Shown here in pieces: positions 22,801 through 35,661 of a stretch of 64,000 bases of DNA. The translations under genes and the position numbers were made by a program. Below the pieces are notes generated by a model. The model searched no databases, was not told the DNA's origin, and was given only the letters and a program-made list of their open reading frames with translations. Every line of letters starts with the position of its first letter. Positions within the stretch are counted from its first letter, which is position 1. Origin of the DNA: Apiospora phragmitis (taxonomy: Eukaryota; Ascomycota; Sordariomycetes; Amphisphaeriales; Apiosporaceae); contig JAQQWL010000011.1 of NCBI GenBank assembly GCA_038363925.1, positions 3,162,001 through 3,226,000 on the forward strand, given 5' to 3'.

Positions 22801-25008
22801 TTCAGCGGCCTCAGTCCAAGCTGACCTCACAGGTAGGCTAAGCCATTAGCACGTATTAAGGACCACCTGTATGGGAGGTACTGGTGCAGCACCAAGAGCT
22901 CCTAGCCACCATGCGCAGTCGCCATTGGACACAGTAATCATCTCTCTGGCCAGCGATGGGGGTGGCTGAGGCCAATGGCCATATTGCGGTTGGCCACCGG
23001 AGGAATTGTTTCGGAGAGATTCGAACACAATCGCTCCATCTTGACTTTTGTTTTGATCGCTTGTGCTCTTCATTCAAAGCATCTGTTATTTCGCATGAGT
23101 ACCTACATACACACCTGTCCTGAGCTCGGAGACATTCCGCTCCCTCGGCGACTCGGCAATAAGTGCGTATAGTACTCCGTATCGTAGTAGCAAAACGAAC
23201 TCGGTCAAGACTCATACAAGTGGAAACGGGCTAATAATGGGAGATGGAAAACGGGCTGATTAATTGCCCATGGTGCATGGCTAACCTATCTCATACCCCT
23301 GTATCCAGCAGTGAGCACACCAAAGGCTTGGCGCGCCACCACCGGTGCAAGTAGTCCAAACTGATAAATCAACAAGGGCAGGACCAGGGCCCCCAGGACC
23401 GACCCAATGCAAAGGATATTGGTAAGCATCCCTGCAGTGACGTCCCGGCCGTCTGTCGCTTCTCACTTGACGCGTGCCGCGAATCGCTCTCCTACCGATC
23501 AATGGTTGTAGCGTTTGAGGCAAGTTTGGGATGGAGGAGGTCCCTGGATTTAATGCCAAAGAAAATCTGGGGGACGCGTCATCGTGCCGACGTCGTGCGA
23601 GAAACGACGCATACACAGGATAAGCAACACCACCACGTAGGCGAAATGAAACAAAAGCGTGATGGCCCGGCCCGGGTCAACGTCCGTAAAGTCCGAGAGA
23701 ACAGTTCAGTTGGGAAAATGGGAAATCGGTTGTCGGGGTGGATTGGGATTGGACTGGATTAGATTGTTTTCATGGGAATGGGATGTTTCCTTCTCTCAGC
23801 TCGCTTTCGCTTACAGCAACATGGGACCATGTCTCTCTCTGAGTCTCTCTGTTAAGGCTGTGCCTGCAGCACATAGGAGCATGGGTGGAGATGACCCTTT
23901 GGAGCTGTTAGCAGCTGTTTAGCAGGAACTGAGCATCGCCGTACAAACCTCACATGCTCGCTAACGCGATCGCAACAGGGCTAAGAATGGCCGGAGGTGG
24001 TGCAGACTAACAGTGGAGAGTCCTGGGCTCTTGATCCTCCGGCGGGAGGTCAATCAACCAAAAAAAAGTCCTAGAGGATCCTCACAGCCCAGCTTCGCCG
24101 TCGACTAGCGCCCTTGCTCGTCCGGACCCCTGTCGGTACGAAGGTACAATTCTAGGCAGCAACTCAAGCAATCCCAACGACGGTTGAAGGAGCACCTCAA
24201 TTGATCATTCCCTTCGTTCCCTTCCTACCTCCAACCCGTTTCCTCTCCCACGACACTCCTGTTAACTCGTTTGTGTCCTCGAACCTCATCCGTTGCGTGT
24301 ATCATCAACCCGAGGCTCTCAAGGCTGCCACATTTCCTGCATTCTAGCTGTTTATCCACTGGAGAGGGGGAAAAGTAAGCCAGATAAACCTCCAGTCGTT
24401 AAAGCTACCCACCCCCGTCATCCGTTGTTGTCTAAATACCCTCACTCTCGTTACTCTTTCAGACTCACCCTTCTGAGCCTATATTTTCGAGCAAACAAAT
24501 TGCTGCTGGTATACCGAGATACTCACTATTCTTCTGCTCATTGGTGGCATGCTCTCGTGAAACCACACGGGTTCATTTGAGTTTCTGATTCACCTGGATC
24601 TTCCCACGTTTGCGTCGGGGCCATATCTGACTGGAGAGATTCGGACTGTCGAATCTCGAGCTGCTATCTTGAGCTGTTGCCCAATTCTACCCGTTTTGTT
24701 GTTGCGCCTTGGAAAGTAAGGACTCTTATATATCCCTTCTGTTCCCAATTCCTAGGCCAGCCCTGTCTACGGTTGGCCCGCCGGAGTCCACGGATTGACC
24801 AATACCCCCCTACTGGGCAATTGTGATATCATCTTTGGAGTCCTCAGGCCATCCATCGCTGTGACTCACAAGCTGGGCGCGTCCTACTGCATAAGGGTGC
24901 TGACCATTCCGTCTTGACGCAGTCTCCACGGGCCATTATATCCCACTCATCTCTCGACTTATCTATAAACTACCCCACTGTCCTTGGCTTGACCTCACCG
25001 AGATCAAC
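19841..25008. other. gene-poor interval, 5.2 kb
   Basis: Largest empty stretch in the window. Its first 150 bases are the ARS2 3' region. Its last 800 (about 24200-25008) look like the promoter and long C/T-rich leader of the zinc-finger gene, with several short upstream ATGs. The middle shows only unconvincing short frames, apart from one possible spliced membrane-protein fragment on the minus strand at 23286-23600 (listed separately). Because single-base errors occur elsewhere in the window, a broken gene could be hidden here. Confidence 0.5.
23286..23600 (-). CDS. possible small membrane protein, two exons, no start found
   Basis: Reading leftwards, a segment ending at about 23496 encodes LNPGTSSIPNLPQTLQPLIG, then GTAGGA opens a 64-base candidate intron closing with CACTGCAG, and the exon 23431-23286 continues in phase with GMLTNILCIGSVLGALVL and on to a stop at 23286-23288. 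The second exon encodes a long uncharged stretch (about 30 residues), a good membrane helix, then a basic end (YRGMR). No in-frame ATG is visible upstream, so a first exon would be missing or the frame is broken. The family is not recognised. It could be chance; I list it because splice phase, hydrophobicity and stop agree. Confidence 0.2.
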
Positions 25009-27407
25009 ATGTCCTTCTCTAACCCCCGAAGGACTGCTCCGGTGACTCGTCCAGACACTGATGGTAGCAATGGCCTGAGACTTAAGACCAACCTTGCCCT
25101 CAGGAAGGGTGCTACCTTTCACTCTCCTACCACTCCTCCATCTTCTCCCCCGGCCTCTACCTTCAAGGTTCCATCACTCCCTCGTCGTTCTCAGACGAGC
25201 TTGGACGATGTGATTGACTCTCATCGTCGCCGTGTTATGATGACCTTGGGCCATATTGAGGATACTCTCAGTTCCAAGCCTGAAACCTCGACATCCCGCC
25301 GCTCTTTCCCGGACGATAGCCTCCCTGTTCCCAAGGGCTTTCTTGGCCACTCTGTCGCGGAGGCATCATCCCAGGAGCTCGGAACCATGGAGACCGAGCA
25401 CGAAACCGAGAGGCGCGTCTTGCGCCCTCGTAACCGCCGTTCGTCAAGACACCACGAGTCTGACAGCGGCCTTGGTACGTCAGTGGCCTCAAAGCAATCG
25501 AGGGCGAAGGACACAAAGCCGTCTGCTATTGCCTCTGCTATCACACGGTCTGCAACTTCCGTCAAGTCGGAGAAGATGCCCCGCCTCAGTCAGCGTGCTG
25601 TGAACCGCATTCATGAGCATACGTTGAAACCATTGTTGGCCAAGCCTTCATTGAAGGAGTTTAAGCCCATTATTCTCGATTGTCCTAGAAGGATTCAGGA
25701 GAACCAGATTGTCTGTTTGAGAGACTTGGAGAAAACGCTTATCTTTATGGCACCGGTGAGTCAACTCCTAAAGGATACTGGCGTTTGGGGAAATACTTAT
25801 CGGGCGTTGTGTTTAAAGGAGAGGGCCAAATCTGCCGAACTGTACCTCGACTTCTGCCTTACTTCGATTCGATGCATCCAAGCCACCGTCGAATACCTCA
25901 GCGACCGCGAGCAGACCCGACCTCACGACCGACCGTACAACAACGGTTACTTTATTGACCTAGTCGAACAGATTCGCCAACACGCCTCACAGATGCAGTC
26001 TGCCCGCGAGCGCCAGGCTGCTGGTGAGGAACTGGACGACATGGATGTCGAACCGTATGCAACTCCGTCCCCATACACAATGAACCCTCAGGCTAACTTT
26101 AGCAGCACTGATGAGGTGAAGCTCATGGGCGGAATCTCATCCAACGGCCGGCCTGCCGAGCTGGTACGTGTGAAGAAAAACGGCAAGGCCATTTCCATTG
26201 CCACCGGTCAGCCCGTCGAGGATCTCGACGAAGACACCAAGGCTCCCATTCGGTTCAAGCGTTCCATGAGCGAGCAGCTTGAAGACGAAGAGGAAATCAT
26301 GCGCTCCATGGCTCGCCGCAAGAAGAACGCCGATCCCTCGGAGTACGCACCTAAAAAATGCAAAGAGCCTGGTTGCAATAAGGAATTCAAGCGACCCTGT
26401 GACCTGACCAAGCACGAGAAGACACACTCTCGTCCTTGGAAGTGCCCACACCCTACGTGCAAGTACCATGAGTATGGATGGCCTACCGAAAAGGAAATGG
26501 ACCGTCATATCAACGACAAGCACTCCGCTGCGCCACCCATGTATGAATGCCTGTTCAAGCCCTGCCCGTACAAGTCCAAACGGGAGTCCAACTGCAAGCA
26601 GCACATGGAAAAGGCTCATGGCTGGACCTATGTCCGCACGAAGACCAACAAGAAGGGTGGCTCTGAGAAGGGCAGCAGTTCTGCACACCCAACCCCCATG
26701 ATCCAAGGCTTTCCCACGCCCAGCAGCGAGGGAACCTCCATGATGACACCGCCTGAAGAGCCTTTGCTCAACTACCCGGACATGGACATGGACCTGGACA
26801 TTTCCAACTATGCTTCTTCGGAGGAGTTCAATGCCGGTTTTGAGGACCCGGCATTATTTGACCCGGTCCTCGGCTCTGTTCCTTTCGACACGGAGATTAA
26901 TCTGGAGTACTCTCCCATCGAGAACGGTACCCCTTCAACTGACGCTGGGCAGTTCGCAAGCTACAACGAGCTGAGCCCTGATGTCACTGGCCAGTTCGAG
27001 GACATCTACGGTGCTCACGTGCAACTGCCTACCCAACCCACTCAGTCTATAATTGCAATAAGGTAGCAGATATTTTCACTACCACGTTTGCCGATGAGCC
27101 GGTGCCCGCTCCAGCAGCCCACATCTCGCCCGTTGGGCACGGCAACACAATGCTCTATACTCCATCGTCAATGGCCGATGTCGACGAGGGCTTTGATGAG
27201 TTCCCCTCTGGCGACCTTGGCAATGACTTCCTTCTCTTCCCTCCCACGGGAATGGGCAAGGTGGATGAGTTTGACGCCAACCTCTTCCTCACAACTCCGA
27301 GCGTTGCTGCCGGCTTCAGCCAGCCATCGTCCCAGGACTTCAATATTGACTTTGGGCACGCCATGGACTGGACCAACGAGTACAGTTCTTTCCAGCCGCA
27401 GAACTAG
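25009..27407 (+). CDS. C2H2 zinc-finger transcription factor, about 780-800 aa
   Basis: Probable DNA-binding regulator. The N-terminus (MSFSNPRRTAPVT) is Ser/Pro/Thr-rich. A central helical domain follows (HEHTLKPLLAKPSLKEF, CLRDLEKTLIFMAP, LYLDFCLTSIRCIQATVEYL). Three zinc fingers lie at about residues 450-537: CKEPGCNKEF ... HEKTH, CPHPTCKYHEYGW ... HINDKH and CLFKPCPYKSKRE ... HMEKAH. The Asp/Glu/Pro-rich tail (DMDMDLDISNY) looks like an activation region. The first frame ends at 27066, but a clearly related acidic tail (FADEPVPAPAAHISP ... FGHAMDWTNEY) continues in another frame to 27407. Either one G is missing at 27062-27063, or a weak 59-base intron (27011-27069, GTGCTC donor) is removed. 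The missing base is more likely given similar cases here. The family is widespread in filamentous fungi; I cannot assign a named member. Confidence 0.87.
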
Positions 27408-29105
27408 GAGATTCTCGGGACTATGTATTACGACTTTGATGACGAGTGATGAAATGATTTGGAGAAAGCCATAACTTGGAGAAACTACTACAAAGTTAAG
27501 ACCTTGGTGTATAAAATATTTTTAGTTTAGCGATTTACTTGAGCTTTCTCGGCTGTTTCCTAGGTTCGCTTCATCTCTTACGCCATCAGAATGAACACAC
27601 ACACACACACACACAAAAGTTCTGCAATGTGTCACAGCAGGGCATATCTGATCTGTTGGATTCTGGCGTTGGAATGTGGTAATCAGATATGTAGTTAGAG
27701 ATGGAGAATAAGCAACTGTCTTCCCTCAATGGCCAACAAGCATTTTCAAAGTGACAACCTACGTACTGCACTGCATGGTGCTTTTGAAAAATACCTAGGT
27801 AGGTATGCTCAAAAAGTAAGGATGTCAAGTCGAGTAAACACGGGGGACAGGCCTCGGTGTGCCACATCGTTGTCGCCGTCACGGTATGTCCCCAGGGGGG
27901 GTCAGTTGCTGGAGTGCGAGTGCCATTGGGCCAGAAATACAGTGGTACTGGTACTGGTGGAGCCTTTAATTGAAAGTGCCCATTGCCCCTTCTCAGCTCC
28001 GGGCGAGCCGGCGTAATGCAAAGCCGACGGGGCCCACACATGCTAGGTTACAAAATCAGCAGCCTGGATTTTTCTACATCAAAGTCCTTCAAGCGCGCAT
28101 CTACCTGCGTTCTCAACAACATACAATCCTCACCTCGAGTCACAGGGGTGATAGGCAACGCTTCAAGCCAATGCGCAATTGATTAACATGTAGCTCATTG
28201 GCTAGACTGTCAATCCGTGGACTTTTGGCGTTCATGTCCTGAACAGATGGTAAGCTCACGCATTTTTCTTCATCACCTCTTACCGCCACCACTCTCGCAT
28301 GATGACCTTTCCGACTATGCCTTTTGGCTTGTCAACTATAACCATTCTTAGCTTAGGAAGAGCCGTATTAGGCCGTCCCCGGGGCCTCGAAACCCTCTCA
28401 GCCGAGCCATCTATGGCCTGCGTTGCTCCGTCCTGGCCGAGTTTGGAGGCGTGCGGGATCGTCATATGCTGCCACGCTTCCCGGTGCCGGGATGGACGAC
28501 ACGGTGTCTGGTGGTGAGGTGGGGATGAGCGGTGCTTATAAAACTTGGTTTCTGATCTACTTTCCCCGTACCTTGTGGTCTTGCGTTATTCGCTCGCACT
28601 GAACGTTCGCCAATTGGGATCTTTTGCTAACGGCAAATATACATAGGTTTTACTTGACCAGGCACACACCGTCCAGCACGGGCTTGTTGGCGAGCCCGGA
28701 GTCTGGAGCACATTCACGGTCGCTACTGATGCGTACCAATGTAGAGCTGGAATGGATCTACATAGTTTGATAGTAACACAGTCATTATGCCACGAGATAC
28801 GCATTCGCAATCTAACCTGACTTTGGTCGCACTCTGTTGCACGTATCACCGTATCGACGCTTTCTCCCTATGTTTATGCTTGATGTCATCGAACGTAAGT
28901 GTAGATCATGTTCCGAGATGGCATGTCAATGCTTCTTTGGTTTGACAGGGGTGGTATCAATCCTGGCAACCTATGATGTCGTTGCTGCCACTATGGGACA
29001 TAGATACTGGCTCGTCCTGATATGTCAATCGAGTACAGCAATTTTTACATCTCACTGTATCAACCATATTGTACTTTAGGCCATCTCCATCAAGAAACCG
29101 AAGCC
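27408..29105. other. intergenic, 1.7 kb
   Basis: Downstream region of the zinc-finger gene and upstream region of the hypothetical gene at 29106. Contains an (AC)10 tract; no gene supported. Confidence 0.6.
27595..27614. repeat. (AC)10 microsatellite
   Basis: Perfect dinucleotide run just downstream of the zinc-finger gene. Confidence 0.9.
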
Positions 29106-29663
29106 ATGGCAAACCTTCAGACCAGAAAACGTGACAGCCACGGCCTTGCCGACGAGTGTGTTCCAGCACCCAAGCGTTACCACACAGAAACTGCCCATGA
29201 ACAACGACAGTTCAGGCAGGGACCGCATACTGAGTACTTTGAGAAGGGAGAGACGAATAATCGCTACCCAAAGGCTACAATTGATGCCATCGAAGCTCTC
29301 GACTCGGCCTTGGCAGAAACAGATCAGCCCGTCGGTAGTCTATCTACTGATCCAGTGTACATTGTCTTACGCAGCGACGGTGCGGGGGTAAGCCGGTACT
29401 CTGACGAAGCGGATCTGAGAGTCGTGGGCGTGTGCCGGAACGTCGTTGGTGCAAACTACAGAGCCCTTGAGAGCTTCAATAGGACGGTAGATTACCAGGA
29501 AGAGAAGGAGGAAGAGACGGAGGAAGAGACGGAGGAAGAGACGGAGGAAGAGACGGAGGAAGGGTGGTCAATTGAGCAAGATGCTTGCTTGCGTCTGTGT
29601 GCTGCAGACCACGTGGATGGAGACACAGAAGTGTGGGTTGAGAAGCGGCGGTTGGAAGATTGA
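29106..29663 (+). CDS. hypothetical protein with acidic EEET repeat, 185 aa
   Basis: Single exon. I prefer the ATG at 29106 (MANLQTRKRDSHGLADE, context GCCATGG) to the in-frame ATG at 29022, whose extra residues look like leader. The product is soluble. It starts with a basic segment containing PAPKRYH, resembling a nuclear-localisation region, then a compact domain including VGSLSTDPVYIVLRSDGAG and EADLRVVGVCRNVVGANYRA. The C-terminal part has an acidic repeat (EEET four times) encoded by a 12-base tandem repeat, then WSIEQDACLRLCAADH and a charged end. I do not recognise the family; the VYIVLRSDG/LRVVGV block looks like a conserved fungal domain of unknown function. Its stop is about 120 bases from the end of the GH5 gene on the other strand. 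Confidence 0.6.
   Translation: MANLQTRKRDSHGLADECVPAPKRYHTETAHEQRQFRQGPHTEYFEKGETNNRYPKATIDAIEALDSALAETDQPVGSLSTDPVYIVLRSDGAGVSRYSDEADLRVVGVCRNVVGANYRALESFNRTVDYQEEKEEETEEETEEETEEETEEGWSIEQDACLRLCAADHVDGDTEVWVEKRRLED
29508..29555 (+). repeat. 12-bp coding minisatellite (four copies)
   Basis: GAGGAAGAGACG is repeated four times perfectly, followed by a partial copy, inside the hypothetical gene. The unit keeps the reading frame (Glu-Glu-Glu-Thr), so copy-number changes would only lengthen the acidic tract. Confidence 0.92.
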
Positions 29664-29784
29664 AGCATCGCAACTTGTTGCGGGTGCCTATAGGAAGCCG
29701 CATAATATGAAGCCGGAAAGGCCCGTTATGTGTTGTTATCTAGAGAAATCGGGCTGATGTATTATGCTTTGCTATTCCCTACCA

Positions 29785-31234
29785 TCAGAGGGCAGGCGCA
29801 GGGCAAGGCACGGTGGGTAGATCCTCATCTGAAGGAATCTGCGCTCCCTGGCTCATTGCAATGAAATGCTTGCGAATTAGCTGGATGCGACTGTTGGTGT
29901 ACTCAGAGTTTGCTGGATTCCCGCACTGCAGGGTAAAGCCGTCCGAGTGGTCAACAAAGCTCTATGGCATTGGGTTTGTGTTAGTTGTCTTGCCCCTGTG
30001 TATCACTACACATATTTAATACCAGGAAACTTACGCTACAGCCCGGTAGGTTGCGCCCGAACAGGCTCCAGAAAGCATCGCCAACTGCTACTGCGCTCTT
30101 CTCGATGATGTCAAAGAAGGCCGTCATATTGTTGGTTCCAGCATCATCCGGCCCAACCCAGCTATATTCCCCCGCGAAGTACGCCTTGCCCGCCGCTTCC
30201 ACGAGTTCGAGGTCGGCCTGCAGTTTGGTCGTGTCGACGGGGTAGTAATGGTCCGAGAAGATGTCCACCTCCTCGATGGCCAAGTGCGTCTGGTTGACAC
30301 CATACGTCCCGTCGACGAGGAGTTTCTGCGGCGCCAGGCCTTTCACGAACCGGGCGATATCCGCGACCCAGTCCGCCGGGCAGTCCATATCGCCCCAGAC
30401 GGGGCCCAGCAGCTCGTTGCCCGTCTCGTACGCGAAGATGGTCGGGTCTTCGGCGTACGTCCGGCCCGTGTAGGGGTTGCGGTGCGTCGCGACTTTGGTG
30501 ACGTATTCCTTGAAGGCCGCGAGGATGGTGGCGTTGGTGTAGAACTGCTGGATCTCGGGGTTGTTTGCGTCCGCGTTCTGCGTCAGGTTCAGGCCGGCCC
30601 AGCGGAGAAAGGTGTATTTGCCTCCGTGGTAGTAGTCCTATCTTGGGCGTCAATAAACCGGCATCCTACAGACCTGATAAAGAGTCCGTGTACTAAGTAG
30701 GAAGTGGAGAAAAGGGGGTGGAAGAGCGGCACTTGTCCTTCTTACAAAGTTGTCAATCAAAGGCACCATGAGACGGATTCCGTACTGGCCAGCCTGGTAC
30801 ACGGCCCAGTCAATGGAGGCGAACGCGGCCTCGTTCACCACGCCCGGCGTCGGCATCACGCTGAGCGGGTTGCCCAGGCTGATCCCCAGCGTGTGCGACC
30901 GGATAATGGTCCCGCCTAGCGCTTTCACCGTCGCCAGTACGTCGGTGACGCGGCCCTTGGTCGGGTAGCTCGACTTGGAGGCGGGATCATACGGGTCGCC
31001 CGCGGGCGGCACGACGTTCTCGTCCAGGCCCAGCCAGTACACGTTGGGGCCTACGGCCTTCCACGGCTTCCCGTCGACCAGCAGGGTCGAGCCCGTGCGT
31101 GTCACGGCGGACAGGGCGGTAGTGCCGTTGGCTGCTGCGGCGGCGGGTCGGCTCGCGGCAGCATCCGCTGTTGTTTTTGTTGTTGCTGCTGCTGCCGCCG
31201 CCAACAGGTAGAGTGGCCACATGCAGGATCTCAT
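29785..31234 (-). CDS. secreted glycoside hydrolase family 5 enzyme, 422 aa
   Basis: Exons 31234-30746, 30637-30035 and 29961-29785 (489, 603 and 177 bases) join in phase through introns with GTAAGA/GATAG and GTAAGT/CATAG ends. The product has a signal peptide (MRSCMWPLYLLAAAAAA) and an Ala/Thr-rich spacer, then a TIM-barrel domain starting at LLVDGKPWKAVGPNVYWLG. Family 5 landmarks are the IIRSHTLG strand, the acid/base glutamate in YETGNEL and the nucleophile glutamate in YFAGEYSWVG, so both catalytic residues are present. NATI, NMTA and similar sites suggest N-glycosylation. The last exon ends LPTVPCPAPAL. GH5 fungal members cleave beta-mannans or beta-glucans; this one resembles the mannanase-like group, but substrate is not decided by sequence. 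No frame break. Confidence 0.9.
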
Positions 31235-32379
31235 GGTTCGGATGAAGGAGAGCTCGGACGGATAGGAATTTTATGGGAAGCAATACTCTTAATGATGCCC
31301 GAGTCCTGACGTTGCAAACACTACGTACTTCTTTTTATATATATATATAACTGCGTGACTGAACCCTTTACCGGAAAATGCGGTTGTGTATGTAGCCCAG
31401 GTGAGGGGTAAGAAACAAGCACTTCCAAAAGTGCATTTCTTCTTGAAGATGGAATCGCTGCATGAGGCTCCGAGTGGTCGTTGATGCAGGGAGACGGAAG
31501 ACTGATGCCCGTGGCCTGGCCCGGGTTAGCTAAGAACCCCGAAGATATCTATGTTTCGTTTCATATCGCCATACTATCTCCGTGCGTTATTGATGGATGA
31601 TGTCTAGGTAACCAGACGATTGTAAACTGATTCGTTTATCAAGCTGCTATGTCTGCAGAAGAGCTCGCATGTTGTTGTTGTACGCTTCTGTGTCGAGTAC
31701 CTAGACAACTGCCGGACTGAAAAGGAACATTGAAACAAACAACACCAGTTGAAATTACCATTGCAAAGCATCTAGCCTCCCCCTACCTAGCTACATTCAT
31801 ATGTACCTAAGTACGTACAGAAGCCCCTCCAGAAAGGTTCCATCTGCCTCATTCTGCATCACAGCGGCGGCCGCCAGCATGTGCTAGGGTTGTTTGAGAG
31901 TTGCCTAGAGTTGCCAAGGCCGTGTTCCTTTGATTGCCTAGAACACGCTGCACTCGCAGAAGGGTCTGGGGAAGGCGCGGTCACTTGCATTTGGCGTGAC
32001 GGTATCCGTACCTAAATAAGATCGAATGCAATGACGAGTCGCTGGTGGAGCACGGGCTTCCACTGACGGGCCAAACCAATCAACAAGGCCTGTTTCATCG
32101 TTTCATCGTAACATGAGAAGAAGAAGCTTTGTTCAGATATCCACAACCAAGGTGAACACTACAGTAGGTAGCTGTAACCGGCCGGCGATCTTACTAAGGT
32201 CCAGGTACATGTCGCCTGCCCTGCATGGATGGTTTGGAATTTGCTACCGAGTACTCACTCCCTGGCATTATTTACATATGACCAATCCATCTCCTTTTTT
32301 TTTCTCCTCTCCTTCATAAAAGACCAACACATCTCCCGCTCCAGAGTCCGCCTCGTCCAGCGTTACCAATGTGTACATC
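31235..32379. other. divergent region between GH5 and PER1, 1.1 kb
   Basis: Promoters of both genes are expected here. A (TA)n run lies near 31337-31351, close upstream of the GH5 start. No gene seen. Confidence 0.6.
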
Positions 32380-33603
32380 ATGTTGGTACGATTCTACGCG
32401 AGGACCCCCCGCCTTATAGCGGCACTCCTCGTACTCTGTCTGCTGCTGAACACTGCGCAAGCTTCCACGGGCGATCAATTGCCTGAGTTCCGAGAGTGCG
32501 TCAAGGTACGTACAAACCAAACCAAACCCACTTCCTCTTTGCGCATGCCACATAACGTCCCGAGATGGACCAGAACTGACTTGGGACCCTCTCCATCTCA
32601 GATCTGCAAAAGAGAGAACTGCTACTCTGAGAAGCCGACCCCCATTCGTAAGACTGCAATGCCGCAAACCCTCGCCCGATCCGAGGTGTCCGATCCTGTC
32701 CCGCGAAGCTGACCGGCTGCGATTCTAGCTCTCCATCGCCGTCTCCTCTTGTGGACTTGCCCGCAAGAATGCGACCATACCTGTCAACACATCGTGACTG
32801 CGAAGCGAGTCGCGCGCGGTGAAACCGTCACCCAGTTCCATGGCAAATGGCCCTTCGTCCGGGTGCTGGGCATGCAGGAGCCCTTCAGCGTGCTGTTCAG
32901 CGTCGGCAACTTCCTCGCGCACCACAATGGCCTTGCCAAGCTGAGAGCCGAGATCCCCGCCAGCTACCACCTCCGACCCTACTATGAACTGTTCGCCTAC
33001 TTCGGCATGACGGCCTGGGTCTTCAGCACCATCTTCCACATTCGCGACTTCGCTGCGACCGAGCAGATGGACTATCTCGCAGCTGGGGCGGATGTTCTGT
33101 ATGGCATGTACTACACACCGATGCTGGTGTTCCGCGTCGAAAGGCCAACCCCACGCAGGCGGAGCCTGCTGAGGCTCTGGACGATACTCTGCTGCAGTCT
33201 GTATGCCTGTCACGTTCTCTATCTTAAGATGTGGAAGTGGGACTATGGCTATAACATGACTGCCAACGTCGTAGTTGGCCTGACACAGAACACGATCTTG
33301 ACGTACTGGAGTTATAGGCAATACAGAGAAATTCGGCAGCTTTGGACGATATTGCCCGGTCTTTCCGTAGCCTGGCTCATGATGGCTATGAGTTTGGAGT
33401 TGCTAGACTTCCCCTCCGTTATGGGGGGCGATAGATGCACATAGCCTGTGGCATCTCGGGACTATCTTCCCTGCTATTGTGTGGTATCGGTAAGTATTGG
33501 CCAGCCAGTCTCTGGTATAGTTCACAATGACTAACATGAACACAGTTTCTTAGTCAAGGACGCCCAAGAGGACATTGCGAGCAATGCAAAGTTGAAATTC
33601 TAA
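32380..33603 (+). CDS. PER1: Per1/PGAP3 GPI-lipid remodelling protein, one-base frame break
   Basis: Per1 (PGAP3 in animals) is an ER membrane protein that removes an acyl chain from GPI anchors during lipid remodelling. Exons are 32380-32505, 32602-32647, 32729-33489 and 33546-33603; with one correction they total 330 codons including the stop. Signal peptide: LIAALLVLCLLLNTAQAS. The Cys-rich luminal part is typical (FRECVK, CKRENC, WTCPQECDHTCQHIVT), followed by FHGKWPFVRVLGMQEP and several membrane helices, with HIRDFAATEQMDYL. The frame breaks after SLELLDF: one C too many in 33411-33414; removing it gives LDFPPLWGAIDAHSLWH, a conserved family block with the DAHSLWH histidines, then FLVKDAQEDI. 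The start is the ATG at 32380, which opens the signal peptide frame; an ATG at 32369 is out of frame. Confidence 0.92.
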
Positions 33604-34327
33604 GGCCGTTGTCATACATGAATTTGGTTAGCTGCGTGCCAGAACACGCTGGGCTTGGAAACGCTTGGTCTACTATCGTTTAACCATGGGTTTATGAGGA
33701 GTCTAGGTCGTTATATCCCCTTGTAGTTTTACGATCAGGTTGGCGGAAGCTTGATCAACGTGAAAAATAGACAAAACGTAATTAATGAAACCTAAATCTC
33801 ACTACAGTCAATTACTATAATCGTTAGTTCGGGATATGTCTGGTGAGGTGAATGACTTTTAAGGCAGGTTAACCCTCTTGATACATCCAACTGGTATAAA
33901 TATACCATAGGGTTTAGCTGATTCCTTCTTCGTTGTTATATTCGACTATTCCGTCGCCATTTATACAGCTATCCTGCCAGCGGTTGTGATTGGCCATGGG
34001 GTTGCCATCCATTCCGGTGATGGGCAAATGTATGTATGCAATCGCCTGTGAAAATTGGAGGATCGTTCGGCCGATGCTCCGGCGGGGCAGGCGGTGTGTA
34101 AACAAAAAAATCCCCTACTGGAAGTAGCCGCAAATTGATGGGGACGGGCAGTTTTGCGGGCAGTAAATCAAGCGGAACTCGAACTAGACCCCCCGGCTCA
34201 GGTGCCCTCCAAGAAAAATTGTGCCTGACGACGCAAAGTAAAGCGGCGCGCGCCAAACAGACATCTCTGCCTGTCTTTTCGTCCTTCTCATCCCCATTTC
34301 CTAGACTCGCAAAAAGACCATCTCAAA
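33604..34327. other. intergenic, 0.72 kb, PRMT1 promoter region
   Basis: Between two genes on the plus strand. No gene seen; it should contain the PER1 3' end and the PRMT1 promoter and leader. Confidence 0.6.

Positions 34328-35661
<1,334 letters not shown>

Noticed and set aside
30162..30653. 163-codon frame within the GH5 gene, other phase on the same strand
   Set aside because: Arg/Pro/Gly-rich shadow; the GH5 frame through the same bases carries the catalytic glutamates.
32725..33321. 198-codon minus-strand frame opposite PER1
   Set aside because: Antisense shadow of a recognisable gene; no motif of its own.
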